Below are positions 33,959 to 43,313 of a stretch of 64,000 bases of DNA, piece by piece. The translations under genes and the position numbers were made by a program. The notes beneath the pieces are model-generated. The model saw nothing but the letters and a program-made list of their open reading frames with translations. It had not been told where the DNA came from and ran no database searches. Position 1 is the stretch's first letter. The number at the start of each line of letters is the position of its first letter. Where the stretch lies: positions 124,001 through 188,000 of the forward strand of contig NZ_NQJF01000005.1 of assembly GCF_002245495.1 (NCBI RefSeq), in the 5' to 3' direction. This DNA is from Oceanimonas baumannii. Its GTDB lineage: Bacteria; Pseudomonadota; Gammaproteobacteria; Enterobacterales; Aeromonadaceae.

Positions 33959-34135
33959 CATATCACTGTAGAGGCAGGACAGGATCGGAATGTTCCCATT
34001 GCGACCCGAGGCGTACCTATCCGCGACAAGAGGGAAATCAGGGCCCGGGAAAAGGTTTTTGAGAGGAAAGCCGGCAGGGTCTGTGTAACAGACCGCGAAT
34101 ACGCGGCTGCCAGCCGGAAGAGTATGGGGACTGAC

Positions 34136-34171
34136 AATAAAAAACGGGACGGAGTTGGCCTCCGTCCCGTT
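34136..34171 (-). terminator. terminator of DAACS symporter gene
   Basis: On the minus strand ACGGGACGGAGGCCAACTCCGTCCCGT forms a long hairpin followed by TTTTTTATT, 26 bp after the stop. Confidence 0.9.
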
Positions 34172-34196
34172 ATGGGTTACTGCAACAAGGGGGACA

Positions 34197-35477
34197 TTAT
34201 CCCTGCACCGTCTCACCTGCCGGCGTGGTGCGGTTATACACGGTTTCGTCCAGCTCTTTTTCGCTCTTGCCGATCAGCACGGACACCATCAGATCACCAC
34301 ACACGTTCACACTGGTCCGGGCCATATCCAGGATACGGTCAATACCCGCCACAATGGCCAGGCCTTCCAGCGGCAGACCCACAGTGGTCAGCACCAGTGA
34401 CAGCATGATCAGACCGGCACCAGGCACACCTGCAGTACCAATGGAGCCCAGGGTGGCCGTCATGATGATCAGAACATAATCGGCAGCAGACAGATCAACA
34501 CCGAAAGCCTGCGCCACAAATACCGCACAGATGCCCTGATACAGCGCCGTGCCATCCATATTAATGGTGGCCCCCAGCGGCAGTACAAAGCTGGACACAC
34601 CCTGGGATACCCCCATTTCTTCACGGGCAGCCTTGATGGTGGCCGGCAGTGTACCTGAGCTGCTGGTGGTGGTGTAAGCCACCGCCGCCGGGTTGATCAG
34701 CCCTTTCAGGTAACGAACCGGATTCAGACGCCCCAGAATGCTAATCATGCCACTGTAGAATACCAGTACATGGATCAGTGAACCGATGTACACCAAGGCA
34801 ATGACCTTAATCAGCGGCATCAGCACTTCCAGGCCGTATTTGCCCGATACCCAGGCCATCAGACCGAACACACCGTAAGGGGCCAGTTTCATGATGATTT
34901 CGGTCAGCTTGTACATGCCTTCAGCCAGGCTTTCAAACAGTTGCACAGCCGGCTTCGCCTTCTCGCCACACAGGGTCAGGGCAATACCCAGCCCCAGCGC
35001 AAAGACAATAATCTGCAGAATGTTGCCTGCCGCCATGGCACCGATGGGATTCTGCGGGATCAGTGCCAGCAGGGTATCCACCATGGAAGGGGCTTCTTTC
35101 GCCGTTACCGGCTCGGTGATGGTCATGTTCATGCCAGCACCCGGAGTAAACAGCAACGCCAGCGCCAGACCAATACTGATGGCCACAGCCGTGGTGGCCA
35201 GATAGAGGACAACCGACTTAAGGCCAATACGCCCCATTTTGCTGGTATCCTGCATGGAGGTCACGCCCACCACCAGAGAGCAGAATACCAGTGGTACGAT
35301 CAGCATTTTAATTGCGTTAATAAACAGTGTGCCAATCGGCTTTAACACCTCGGCATCCGGGCCCATCACGGTGCCGGCGATCACGCCCAGCACCATGCCT
35401 ACCATAATCTTTTTCCAGAGTGCCAGTCCGCTCCAAAAGCCGGAACGGCCCTGTTTTGCCATTGTTTGTTCCATCAT
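34197..35477 (-). CDS. dicarboxylate/amino acid:cation symporter (DAACS)
   Basis: The 426-residue inner-membrane transporter is of the GltP/DctA type. It has the serine-rich hairpin TTTSSSGTLPAT (near residue 265), NMDGTALYQG (near 302) and TAGVPGAGLIML (near 345), the residues that form the substrate and Na+ sites. The surrounding aspartase and racemase genes favour aspartate or another C4 acid as substrate. A sigma-54-type promoter lies at 35582-35597, and a kinase/response-regulator pair with a sigma-54 activator domain is just upstream. Expression is therefore probably substrate-induced through that pair. ATG at 35477 or 35474. Confidence 0.93.
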   Translation of the reverse strand: MMEQTMAKQGRSGFWSGLALWKKIMVGMVLGVIAGTVMGPDAEVLKPIGTLFINAIKMLIVPLVFCSLVVGVTSMQDTSKMGRIGLKSVVLYLATTAVAISIGLALALLFTPGAGMNMTITEPVTAKEAPSMVDTLLALIPQNPIGAMAAGNILQIIVFALGLGIALTLCGEKAKPAVQLFESLAEGMYKLTEIIMKLAPYGVFGLMAWVSGKYGLEVLMPLIKVIALVYIGSLIHVLVFYSGMISILGRLNPVRYLKGLINPAAVAYTTTSSSGTLPATIKAAREEMGVSQGVSSFVLPLGATINMDGTALYQGICAVFVAQAFGVDLSAADYVLIIMTATLGSIGTAGVPGAGLIMLSLVLTTVGLPLEGLAIVAGIDRILDMARTSVNVCGDLMVSVLIGKSEKELDETVYNRTTPAGETVQG

Positions 35478-35581
35478 CGGTTCCTTGTTTTTGATGTCGA
35501 GGAGTGCAGCCGGACACGATCAGAGTCAAGGTCCGGGCCATCGGTATCTGGCGTTCACTCGCCAATTCCTGACACCGTAAA

Positions 35582-35597
35582 AGCAAGCACCATGCCA
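35582..35597 (-). promoter_or_regulatory. sigma-54 (-24/-12) promoter of the symporter gene
   Basis: On the minus strand TGGCATGGTGCTTGCT matches the RpoN consensus TGGCACG-N4-TTGCW with GG and GC at the right spacing and one difference (T for C). It lies 105 bp before the symporter start codon. Confidence 0.8.
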
Positions 35598-35674
35598 CCC
35601 TCTCAAAAAACAATTAAGCAACTGTTTTATAATTAATTTTTAATGAATGTAAAATGACGAAACAATGAAGAAGG

Positions 35675-35777
35675 GGTATAACCAAAGTTATAACAAAAAC
35701 CACCAGAGAAATTAAAAGGCATTATTTTCAATGAGATAAAAAAGAAACCCGGGTTATAACCCATCACCCGGGTTATA
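35675..35777. promoter_or_regulatory. repeats upstream of sigma-54 promoter (candidate activator sites; also terminator)
   Basis: ACCCGGGTTATA occurs at 35747-35758 and again at 35766-35777, 19 bp apart. Related GGTATAAC and GTTATAAC lie at 35675-35694. They sit about 80-190 bp upstream of the RpoN promoter, where enhancer sites for an NtrC-type activator are expected. On the minus strand the CCCGGG pair followed by TTTCTTTTTT could also act as terminator of the response regulator gene. Confidence 0.5.
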
Positions 35778-35784
35778 GGGGTTA

Positions 35785-37206
35785 TCAGGCTTCGTCGACT
35801 GCCGATTTTTTCAGTCGTTTGCTCAGAGCCGGCTGGGAAATGCCCAGCAAACGGGCAGCAAGGGACTGGTTTCCCTGCGAGCGACGCATGGCTTCAACCA
35901 CCAGCAGATCCCCCACTTCATTCAGCCTGGGCAAAGTCTGCATCTGGCGGAAAGGATCGGGGCCGGCCTCGTCTTCCTGCACCAGCGGCGCAACCTGCTG
36001 CCCCAGGGCCTGCCGGAATACCTCCATCGACAACATTTTCGACTTGTGCCGACTCATGGCATCAAACGCCAGTGCCCGCAATTCCCGCACGTTGCCCGGG
36101 AATGCATAATTGGCCAGCAACACCGACAGCTCTCCGGGCACGGTGGGTACCGCTTTTCCGAGCTCCGCCGCCGCCTCGGCGAGAAAATGCTCCAGCAACA
36201 GGGGAATGTCCTCCTTACGCTGGCGCAGCGGCGGAATATCCACCTGATGAGTTCGCAGCCGGTAGTAGAGATCCTTACGGAAGCTGCCTTCCTGCTGTTT
36301 GCGGGCCAGATCCTGATGAGTGGCGACCACCACCCTGGCACGAATACGCCTGGGCCTGTCGCTGCCCAGAGGGTAGTACTCACCCTCCTGCAGCAGCCGC
36401 AGCAACTTAACCTGAGAGATCAGGCTCAAATCACCGATTTCGTCCAGAAACAGGGTGCCGCCAGCAGCCTGCTCTATCATACCGGCCCGGGCCCGGTCGG
36501 CCCCGGTGAACGCCCCTTTGTGGTGGCCGAACAGGGTGTCGGCAAACACATTGTCATCCAGGCCCGCCACATTCACACTGACCACGGGCCCGTTACGGTT
36601 ACCCAGCGTATGAATGGCGTGAGCTATCAGCTCTTTCCCTACCCCGCTCTCACCGCAGATCAAGACCGGCTGGCTGCTGACTGAAATCGCTTCCAGATAC
36701 TGAAACACCGAGCGCATGCCCTTGTCTTGGGTAATGATGCCGGAAAATACCTCGGGCCGCTCCAGCGTATCGGTAAGAAAGCGCCGGCGCATTTCCTGAT
36801 TTTCCAGCCGAATTTCCTGACTGGCAATGGCCCGGCGAATGCCCCCGATCAGGCGGTCTTCTTCCGTGGTTTTGACGAAATAGTCATCAGCCCCGAGACG
36901 AATACAGTTGACCGCCGTTTCCAGCTGATTCAGCCCACTGACAATAATCACCGCAATCCCGGGATATTCCTCCACTATCTGCTGCAGCAGCGCCTCCCCC
37001 GACAGGTGTGGCATGGTCAGATCCAGCAACACCAGCCCTATGGGCTCCCGGGCAATGATGCCCATCACTTCCCGGCTGTCTTCGCAACGATAGATATGGT
37101 TAATCCCGCCCCGCCGTTCCAGGGCGATGCTGAGGCTGCGCAGAAACGGGGCCTCATCATCCACCAGCAGAACGCCGAAACCGGGATAGAGATTGTTCTT
37201 GATCAC
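35785..37206 (-). CDS. sigma-54-dependent response regulator (NtrC/DctD type)
   Basis: The 473-residue protein has a receiver domain (residues 10-125; phospho-acceptor Asp62 in VLLDLTMP) and an AAA+ sigma-54 activation domain. The latter has GESGVGKELIAHAIH (Walker A), GAFTGA loop and GTLFLDEIGDL (Walker B), about 150-380. The C-terminal Fis-type HTH is SLAARLLGISQPALSKRLKK. It overlaps the kinase gene by 4 bp. It presumably activates the sigma-54 promoter of the symporter gene 300 bp downstream. Confidence 0.95.
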   Translation of the reverse strand: MIKNNLYPGFGVLLVDDEAPFLRSLSIALERRGGINHIYRCEDSREVMGIIAREPIGLVLLDLTMPHLSGEALLQQIVEEYPGIAVIIVSGLNQLETAVNCIRLGADDYFVKTTEEDRLIGGIRRAIASQEIRLENQEMRRRFLTDTLERPEVFSGIITQDKGMRSVFQYLEAISVSSQPVLICGESGVGKELIAHAIHTLGNRNGPVVSVNVAGLDDNVFADTLFGHHKGAFTGADRARAGMIEQAAGGTLFLDEIGDLSLISQVKLLRLLQEGEYYPLGSDRPRRIRARVVVATHQDLARKQQEGSFRKDLYYRLRTHQVDIPPLRQRKEDIPLLLEHFLAEAAAELGKAVPTVPGELSVLLANYAFPGNVRELRALAFDAMSRHKSKMLSMEVFRQALGQQVAPLVQEDEAGPDPFRQMQTLPRLNEVGDLLVVEAMRRSQGNQSLAARLLGISQPALSKRLKKSAVDEA

Positions 37207-38897
37207 GATGAAGTTCCTTTAATCGCAGGAAGGATCAGGATAGCGCGGGTTCCCTTGCCCGGCTCGGACTCATATTCCAGCCGGCCGCCATGATCCTGCA
37301 CAATGCCGGCAGACACCGACAAACCCAGCCCGATGCCCCCCTGCTCACGCTTGGTCGTAAAAAACGGGTCTTTCAGACGGGACAAATTGTGCGGCTCAAT
37401 GCCGCATCCCTGATCGGTAATGTCGAGCGTCAGCTCATTGCTCGCGGCCCGGTATCCGGTGGCAATACACAGTCCCTGCTCCGGACTGGTCAGGGCCTGG
37501 CAGGCATTGACCAGCAGATTGATCACCACCTGCTCAATACGTTGTGCATTGCCTCTGAAACAAGGCAGATCCGGCTCATAGTGCACGTTAACCTTATAGC
37601 TGGACTTGCGAATGGTGTTATCGACCAGACGGATCACCGTAGCCACCAGCCGGTTGAGATCCACGGTTTCGCTCAGCTCAGCCGGCCCCTGACGGGCAAA
37701 GTCCCGTAAATCGTCCACAATGCGCCGGATGCGTCCGGCGCTGGCCTGCATGTCATCCAGCATGGCGGGCAGCTCTTCACGCATACGGCTGTAGGGCAGC
37801 CCGGCCAGATAAAAGTCGCCCTGCTCCCGATATTGTTCTTCCAGCAACGCTTCCATGTCCTGGAAGGCGTCCTTCAGCACCGGCACATTTAACAGCAGCA
37901 GGCTGCTGGGGTTGTTAATTTCATGGGCCACGCCGGACACCAGTATGCCCAGGGAAGACATTTTATCGGCCTGGATCAGCTGCTGATGCTGCAACTGCAG
38001 CGCCTCACTGCGCCGGGTCACTTCCCGGGCCAGCATACGATTCCATATGACAATGCCTCCCAGTACCACCAGTAACACTGCCGACACCAGGCCCGCAGCC
38101 AGTCCGATATTTTTCCAGGGCCAGCCCCCCTGCTCCAGCGGCCCCAGCCATTTATCGTAAATCTGCTGATAACGCCCGGTATTTTTGAGAATCGCCAGCC
38201 CTTCGCTGAATCGCGCCAGCAGATCCTCATTCCCTTTCAGGACCGCATAACCATAGCGCTGCGACCGGAAAGGCTGACCCACCGGCTCGATATTGGAAAG
38301 TGCCAGCTCGCGCCCCAGATACAGCCCCGGTAAATTGGCGACCAGAGCATAATCATGCTTACCCGACGCCAGCAGCCGCAGCCCGGAGGCATGGGTATTT
38401 ACCAGCACCAGCCTGGCCCCCACATCGCTGTTCACCAGATGATCGTGCATTATCCCCCCCTGTTGCACGATCACTTCCTTGCCCCGCAACCCGGCCAGTC
38501 CGATGGCTTTTTCAGTGCCTTTACGGGCAAAAATCGACTGGTGCACAATGGCATGAGACGGGGAAAACCTGTATTGACCGGCCCGTTCGCTGGAAGACAC
38601 CATGCCCTGCAACGCATCCAGCTCCCCTTCCTCCAGCGCCTGACGCATCTGGTTCCAGTCACCCAGCTGAATATCGACCTCCATGCCCATTACGTCCGCA
38701 ATGGCACGGGTCAGCTCCACATTGTAACCGTCGGGCTCGCCGTCCTGGTTGATAAACTCGTAGGGAGGATAATAGTGGTCGCCCCCCACCCGGATGACGG
38801 CGTCTTCCTGCAGATCTGCCGCCATGGCAGCGTTCAGACTCAGCCCCCACAGTACAAACACAACAAGGAGCGGATGCACCCTTACAGTCCACGTCAC
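37203..38897 (-). CDS. sensor histidine kinase with periplasmic amino-acid-binding-protein domain
   Basis: The protein has 564 residues with the start used here. A signal peptide (RVHPLLVVFVLWGLSLNAAMA) is followed by an SBP_bac_3 domain (about 30-250: RVGGDHYYPPYEFINQDGEPDGYNVEL) and a transmembrane helix (IGLAAGLVSAVLLVVLGGIVIW). The kinase core has the H box VSGVAHEINNPSSL, N box and G boxes (GIGLGLSVSAGIVQDHGG). GTG at 38897 is preferred: it overlaps the LysR stop (GTGA). An ATG at 38933 inside the LysR gene is the alternative. It senses a periplasmic solute directly, probably an acidic amino acid. Confidence 0.93.
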   Translation of the reverse strand: MTWTVRVHPLLVVFVLWGLSLNAAMAADLQEDAVIRVGGDHYYPPYEFINQDGEPDGYNVELTRAIADVMGMEVDIQLGDWNQMRQALEEGELDALQGMVSSSERAGQYRFSPSHAIVHQSIFARKGTEKAIGLAGLRGKEVIVQQGGIMHDHLVNSDVGARLVLVNTHASGLRLLASGKHDYALVANLPGLYLGRELALSNIEPVGQPFRSQRYGYAVLKGNEDLLARFSEGLAILKNTGRYQQIYDKWLGPLEQGGWPWKNIGLAAGLVSAVLLVVLGGIVIWNRMLAREVTRRSEALQLQHQQLIQADKMSSLGILVSGVAHEINNPSSLLLLNVPVLKDAFQDMEALLEEQYREQGDFYLAGLPYSRMREELPAMLDDMQASAGRIRRIVDDLRDFARQGPAELSETVDLNRLVATVIRLVDNTIRKSSYKVNVHYEPDLPCFRGNAQRIEQVVINLLVNACQALTSPEQGLCIATGYRAASNELTLDITDQGCGIEPHNLSRLKDPFFTTKREQGGIGLGLSVSAGIVQDHGGRLEYESEPGKGTRAILILPAIKGTSS

Positions 38898-39811
38898 GCC
38901 ATGGGCTCCGGCCGGCCATAACTGCGTTCGCATACCTGCCAGAAGGCCTCGGCGGTATCAGACAGGGGCCGGCGACAACGATAAAGGCATACATTCAGCG
39001 GCAGCTGCCAGCGACTGCCACCGCAGATAACCAGAAACCCCTGGCGCAGCTCTTCCCGGATGGCAAAGCTTGGCACCCAGGCAATGCCCATGCCCTGCAT
39101 GGCCATGACCTTCAGACTGTCGGCCAGAGAGGACTCAAATGCCTGCTGCAGCCGGAGCGAACGTGGCTGGTCGCGCAGCAACCGCTCCACACAGCGCCCG
39201 AGGAAAATGTCTTTCGGGTAGCCCAGGTAAGGCAGGGTAACCGGCCCGGCCGCCTCCAGATTGAACACCGGTTTACCTTCTTCGTCTGCCCGGCACACCG
39301 GCACCAGCTGTTCCGTTTGCAGCTCAAAGCGGTGAAACTGTGCTGGTGCCAGAGTAGGGTCTTCAAAGGCCAGCAGAAAATCACAGATGCCGTTTTTCAG
39401 CGCCTGCACACTGTCATCCACATTGGCCACCAGCTGGCGGGTGCTGATCCCCTCCAGCTCCCGGCGAAACGAATGCAGAAAGGCTGGAAACAGGGAGAGT
39501 GACAGGGTGTGCGACACGGCAAAATCGAGACTATAGCCGCCCCGTTGTTTCATGGAGCGTAAATGGCTGATGCTGTCGCTCAGCTGGGTGACCAGGTTAC
39601 GGGCGGTGATGCGAAACAGCTTACCTTCATCGGTAAGCTGTACTGGCGTGCTGGAGCGATCTACCAGCTCGCAGCCCAATGCGTCTTCCAGTGCCCGGAT
39701 TCGCCGGCTGAAAGCAGGCTGAGTCATGTGTCGTTCCCGGGCAGAGCGGGAAAAGCTCTGGCTGTGGGCCAGGGAAAGAAAATCTTCCAGCCATTTTGTT
39801 TCTATGTTCAT
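38894..39811 (-). CDS. LysR-family regulator, HypT/QseD-like, first gene of the sensor operon
   Basis: The 305-residue protein has an N-terminal winged HTH (KWLEDFLSLAHSQSFSRSARERHMTQPAFSRRIRALEDALG) and a LysR substrate domain. The N-terminus closely resembles the HypT/YjiE group, whose E. coli member responds to hypochlorite through Met oxidation. The local setting instead points to aspartate metabolism. It overlaps the kinase gene by 4 bp, so a one-component and a two-component regulator appear to be co-transcribed. Confidence 0.9.
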   Translation of the reverse strand: MNIETKWLEDFLSLAHSQSFSRSARERHMTQPAFSRRIRALEDALGCELVDRSSTPVQLTDEGKLFRITARNLVTQLSDSISHLRSMKQRGGYSLDFAVSHTLSLSLFPAFLHSFRRELEGISTRQLVANVDDSVQALKNGICDFLLAFEDPTLAPAQFHRFELQTEQLVPVCRADEEGKPVFNLEAAGPVTLPYLGYPKDIFLGRCVERLLRDQPRSLRLQQAFESSLADSLKVMAMQGMGIAWVPSFAIREELRQGFLVICGGSRWQLPLNVCLYRCRRPLSDTAEAFWQVCERSYGRPEPMA

Positions 39812-40086
39812 GTCCCCGTCCCCGGATCACCAATAACTGCGGGTGGTCATCTGCTGACCTTTCTTCGCAGCATTATATCATCCAGTGACGCCGTTTTTCA
39901 GGACCATGTTGCGCCATGCCAATTACATGCCTGCCCATAATAAATCGGTATAGTGTGCTTATCTCCTTGATCTTCAAGCCCCTGAGGGCCTGTTATACAG
40001 AATAGGCATAGGGCGTACTCAAACGGCATTGTCGGTGCCATTCCCGGCTGTTTTAGGCTGCCAGAAAACAGCCTGGAGACATCCTA

Positions 40087-40797
40087 ATGAGTTCCCTTAT
40101 CGGTATACTGGGCGGCATGGGGCCGCTGGCCACCGTCGACTTTGTCACCAAAATCATCAACCAGACCCCGGCCACCCAGGATCAGGATCATCTGCCGCTG
40201 CTGGTCCATTCCGTGCCGCAAATCCCGGACCGCACCGCCTGCCTGCTGGAAGACAAGGAGTCTCCGCTGGAGGCACTGCTGCAGGGGTTAAACACCTTGA
40301 TCAACGGCGGCGCCGGCTGTATCGCGATCCCCTGCAATACCGCCCATTACTGGTATGAACCACTGGCCCGGGAAAGCAGCGTACCCATTTTGCATATTGC
40401 CCGCGTTTGCGCCGACATGCTGGCACGGGAGCAGGTCCGCTCCGTTGGCCTGCTGGCCACCGACGGCACCCTCAAGGCCGGCTTTTATGGCCGGGAACTG
40501 GCGGAATACGGCATTGAGCTGACCACCCCGCCCGCCGATCTGCAACGCCGGGTGATGGAAGGCATTTATCTGGTGAAGTCCGGTGCTGTTGAGCAAGGCG
40601 CCCGCATGCTGGACGACTGTATGGCCGCCATGCTGCAGCTGGGCGTAGAGCGGGTGATCCTCGGCTGCACCGAGATTCCCTTTGCGCTGGACACCCTTGG
40701 CTCGGCCCATGCTCACCTGGGTGTGGACGCCACCAAGGCCCTGGCCGCCGCCTGTGTGCAATGGCACCAGCAGCAGAAATTGGCTGTAGCGGCGTAA
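40087..40797 (+). CDS. aspartate/glutamate racemase family protein
   Basis: The 236-residue cofactor-independent racemase begins IGILGGMGPLATVDF. The catalytic Cys pair lies in IPCNTAHYW (near residue 83) and LGCTEIPFAL (near 197). It interconverts L- and D-aspartate (or glutamate). It converges with aspartase with 30 bp between. D-aspartate taken up by the symporter could thus be made available to aspartase. Confidence 0.93.
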   Translation: MSSLIGILGGMGPLATVDFVTKIINQTPATQDQDHLPLLVHSVPQIPDRTACLLEDKESPLEALLQGLNTLINGGAGCIAIPCNTAHYWYEPLARESSVPILHIARVCADMLAREQVRSVGLLATDGTLKAGFYGRELAEYGIELTTPPADLQRRVMEGIYLVKSGAVEQGARMLDDCMAAMLQLGVERVILGCTEIPFALDTLGSAHAHLGVDATKALAAACVQWHQQQKLAVAA

Positions 40798-40827
40798 TTA
40801 TCACGCCGCCACGGTTTTCAGACTGCC

Positions 40828-42225
40828 TCAGGCAACACAGGGCGTCACCATGGAGGCCGGGCTGAGCACGGCCGCCAGACGCTCTTCACTGAGCAGCTGT
40901 TCCTGGCGCACCAGCTCGGCCACGGTCGCCCCGCTGGTCAGCGCCTGGTTGGCAATACGGCTGGCATTGTCGTAGCCAATGTGAGGCACCAGGGCGGTAA
41001 TAATGCCTATGCTGTTATGCAGATGCGCGGCGCACTGGGCTTCATTGGCCTCAATGCCACGTACACAGCGGGTATCCAGCATGTGAATGGCCTCTCCCAG
41101 CATACAGCTGGAGTTCAGCAGGTTATAGATGATCAGCGGCTCCATGGCATTCAGCTGCAGCTGGCCGGCCTCGGCCGCCAGGGTCACCGCCAGATCGGCA
41201 CCCATCACCTGAAACGCAGTCTGGTTCATCGCCTCGGGGATCACCGGATTCACCTTGCCCGGCATGATGGATGAACCGGGCTGCATGGCCGGCAGCCGGA
41301 TTTCTCCCAGGCCGGTGCGCGGACCGCTGGACAACAGACGCAGATCGTTGCTCAGTTTGGACAGCTTTACCGCCAGTCGCTTGAGCACGCTGGAGAAAGT
41401 CACAAAGGCACCCATATCGGAGGTGGCTTCCACCAGGTTATGCGCCAGGCTCACCGGCTGACCGGACACCTCGGCCAGGTGATTCACCGCCAGCACCGCA
41501 TAATCGGGGTGGGCATTAATGCCGGTACCGATGGCGGTACCGCCCAGGTTAACCTCGCACAGCAGCCGGCAGGCATCGTCGATGCGGGCTTCTTCTTCAC
41601 CCAGATTCACGGCAAAGGCCTCAAACTCCTGGCCCAGGGTCATGGGCACGGCGTCCTGCATCTGGGTGCGGCCCATTTTGAGAATGTGGGCAAATTCGCC
41701 GGCCTTGTCGGCCAGGCTTTGCTGCAAGCCGGCAATGGCCTGCTTGAGCGGCTGGGCGGCAAACACAATGGCCAGACGCGCCGCCGTGGGATAAGCGTCG
41801 TTGGTGGACTGGGAGCAGTTCACGTCGTTGTTGGGATGCAGGTGTCTGTATTCTCCCCGGTCATGACCCAGTTTGCTCAGCGCCAGGTTGGCGATCACTT
41901 CGTTGGCATTCATGTTGGTGGAAGTGCCCGCCCCGCCCTGAATGAGATCCACCACAAACTGGTCGTGCAGGGCACCCTCGATGATATCGGCGCAGGCAGC
42001 GTCAATGGCCTCGGCCTTATGTGACTCCAGCTGACCCAGATCCCGGTTGGCCCGGGCAGCGGCCGCCTTGACCATGGCCAGAGAACGGATCAGCTCGGGA
42101 AAGTGGCTGATAGGCACGCCGGTAATGGTGAAATTCTGCTGTGCCCGCTGGGTTTGAATACCATACCAGGCCTGTGCCGGTACCGGCTGCTCACCCAATA
42201 AATCCTTCTCGATACGTGTTTGCAT
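40828..42225 (-). CDS. aspA: aspartate ammonia-lyase
   Basis: The 465-residue protein is of normal length for the fumarase/aspartase superfamily. The signature GSSIMPGKVNPVIPEAMNQ (near residue 317, catalytic Ser) and NDAYPTAARLA are intact. It deaminates L-aspartate to fumarate and ammonia, feeding the TCA cycle. It is divergent from the HTH regulator at 42416, which probably controls it. Confidence 0.95.
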   Translation of the reverse strand: MQTRIEKDLLGEQPVPAQAWYGIQTQRAQQNFTITGVPISHFPELIRSLAMVKAAAARANRDLGQLESHKAEAIDAACADIIEGALHDQFVVDLIQGGAGTSTNMNANEVIANLALSKLGHDRGEYRHLHPNNDVNCSQSTNDAYPTAARLAIVFAAQPLKQAIAGLQQSLADKAGEFAHILKMGRTQMQDAVPMTLGQEFEAFAVNLGEEEARIDDACRLLCEVNLGGTAIGTGINAHPDYAVLAVNHLAEVSGQPVSLAHNLVEATSDMGAFVTFSSVLKRLAVKLSKLSNDLRLLSSGPRTGLGEIRLPAMQPGSSIMPGKVNPVIPEAMNQTAFQVMGADLAVTLAAEAGQLQLNAMEPLIIYNLLNSSCMLGEAIHMLDTRCVRGIEANEAQCAAHLHNSIGIITALVPHIGYDNASRIANQALTSGATVAELVRQEQLLSEERLAAVLSPASMVTPCVA

Positions 42226-42335
42226 GGTTTACCTGCTCTGTCGGAAATCTACTGTTACAGAGCCCTATTACAGCAAGGCACGCGGCGGCTGAAAATTTGA
42301 CGCACTGTCTCAAACTGGCGCTGAATGGCGCACTG

Positions 42336-42362
42336 AGTACACCAAAAAGAGACTGGTGCACT
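42336..42362. promoter_or_regulatory. candidate operator between aspA and HTH regulator
   Basis: AGTACACC (42336-42343) and GGTGCACT (42355-42362) form a 7/8 inverted repeat. AGGTACACTGACC follows near 42386, close to the start of the regulator gene. These are possible sites for autoregulation and aspA control. Confidence 0.4.
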
Positions 42363-42415
42363 CTGTTGCAGAAAAATGACTTTAGGTACACTGACCGCAG
42401 TTTCAGGGAGCCCCT

Positions 42416-43228
42416 ATGCACCAAGATTTTGCCAAAAACCTGCGCCTGCTCTGCAGTTACTACAAATCGGTGGCCGAGGTTTGTCGCCGGCTCGGGATCA
42501 ACCGGCCCCAGTTCAACCGTTATCTGAGCGGCCGTTACAAACCATCGGCCCACAGCCTGCGCCGGTTGTGTGATTTTTTTGGGGTGGAAGAGCATGAAAT
42601 ACTGATGCCCCACAGCCAGTTCGAACTGTTAATCCAGGTACGCCCCAAGCCGCAGGAAACCCAGGCAGAACGTCCGGAAGAAAGCCACCTGAGCCTGCTG
42701 CAGAGCAACTCACGGGGGCTGGAGAAGTATCTTGGCTATTACTTTGAATACCACTACTCCATGGCGTTTCCGGGCAAGATTCTACGCAACCTGCTGTGCC
42801 TGGAGCGCCAGGGAGACAGCGTCTATTACCAGCGCACCGAGCGCCTGCAGCAGGCACCGGGAGAGCGGGTGTATCACAGCAAATATCTGGGCATGGCCCA
42901 CCTGCTGGCAGACCGTATTTTTCTGGTGGATTACGAGTCGCTCACCGGCAATCAGATTACCCAGACCATTTTGATCCCGACCTTTAAAAGCCGTGTCGGC
43001 CGGATCAGCGGTCTGCGCCTGGGGGCCTCCGCCAGCGGCGAGCGCATTCCCAGCTGCACCCGGGTGGTGCTGGAATACCTGGGCCGGCGCGTGGATATTC
43101 GCCATACCCTGGCCCTGTGCAGCACCTTTGACGCCGACAGCGGTCAGATCTCCGGCTCCATTCTCAATGCCATCAACAACGAAATGGCTCCGGGTGAGCA
43201 CCATTTTCGGGCCCGGCACTATTTCTGA
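42416..43228 (+). CDS. XRE-type helix-turn-helix regulator with C-terminal sensing domain
   Basis: The 270-residue protein has an N-terminal HTH (residues 4-60: NLRLLCSYYKSVAEVCRRLGINRPQFNRYLSGRYKPS) and a long C-terminal domain not linked to a known ligand family. It is divergent from aspA across 190 bp with a candidate operator, so local control of aspartate use is the simplest view. A GC hairpin without T run follows at 43237-43259. Confidence 0.85.
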   Translation: MHQDFAKNLRLLCSYYKSVAEVCRRLGINRPQFNRYLSGRYKPSAHSLRRLCDFFGVEEHEILMPHSQFELLIQVRPKPQETQAERPEESHLSLLQSNSRGLEKYLGYYFEYHYSMAFPGKILRNLLCLERQGDSVYYQRTERLQQAPGERVYHSKYLGMAHLLADRIFLVDYESLTGNQITQTILIPTFKSRVGRISGLRLGASASGERIPSCTRVVLEYLGRRVDIRHTLALCSTFDADSGQISGSILNAINNEMAPGEHHFRARHYF

Positions 43229-43313
43229 CAGGCATCCGGGCCGCTATCACAGCGGCCCGCCTCATCCCATAATTCCTTTGCAGAAAACGGTTTTGCACCT
43301 TGCCTTCCTTGCC

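Noticed and set aside
33854-34216. N-terminal extension of the compact BCCT gene
   Set aside because: The frame is open but passes through the BetI-type palindrome and the terminator of the neighbouring gene, and its translation has no membrane character.
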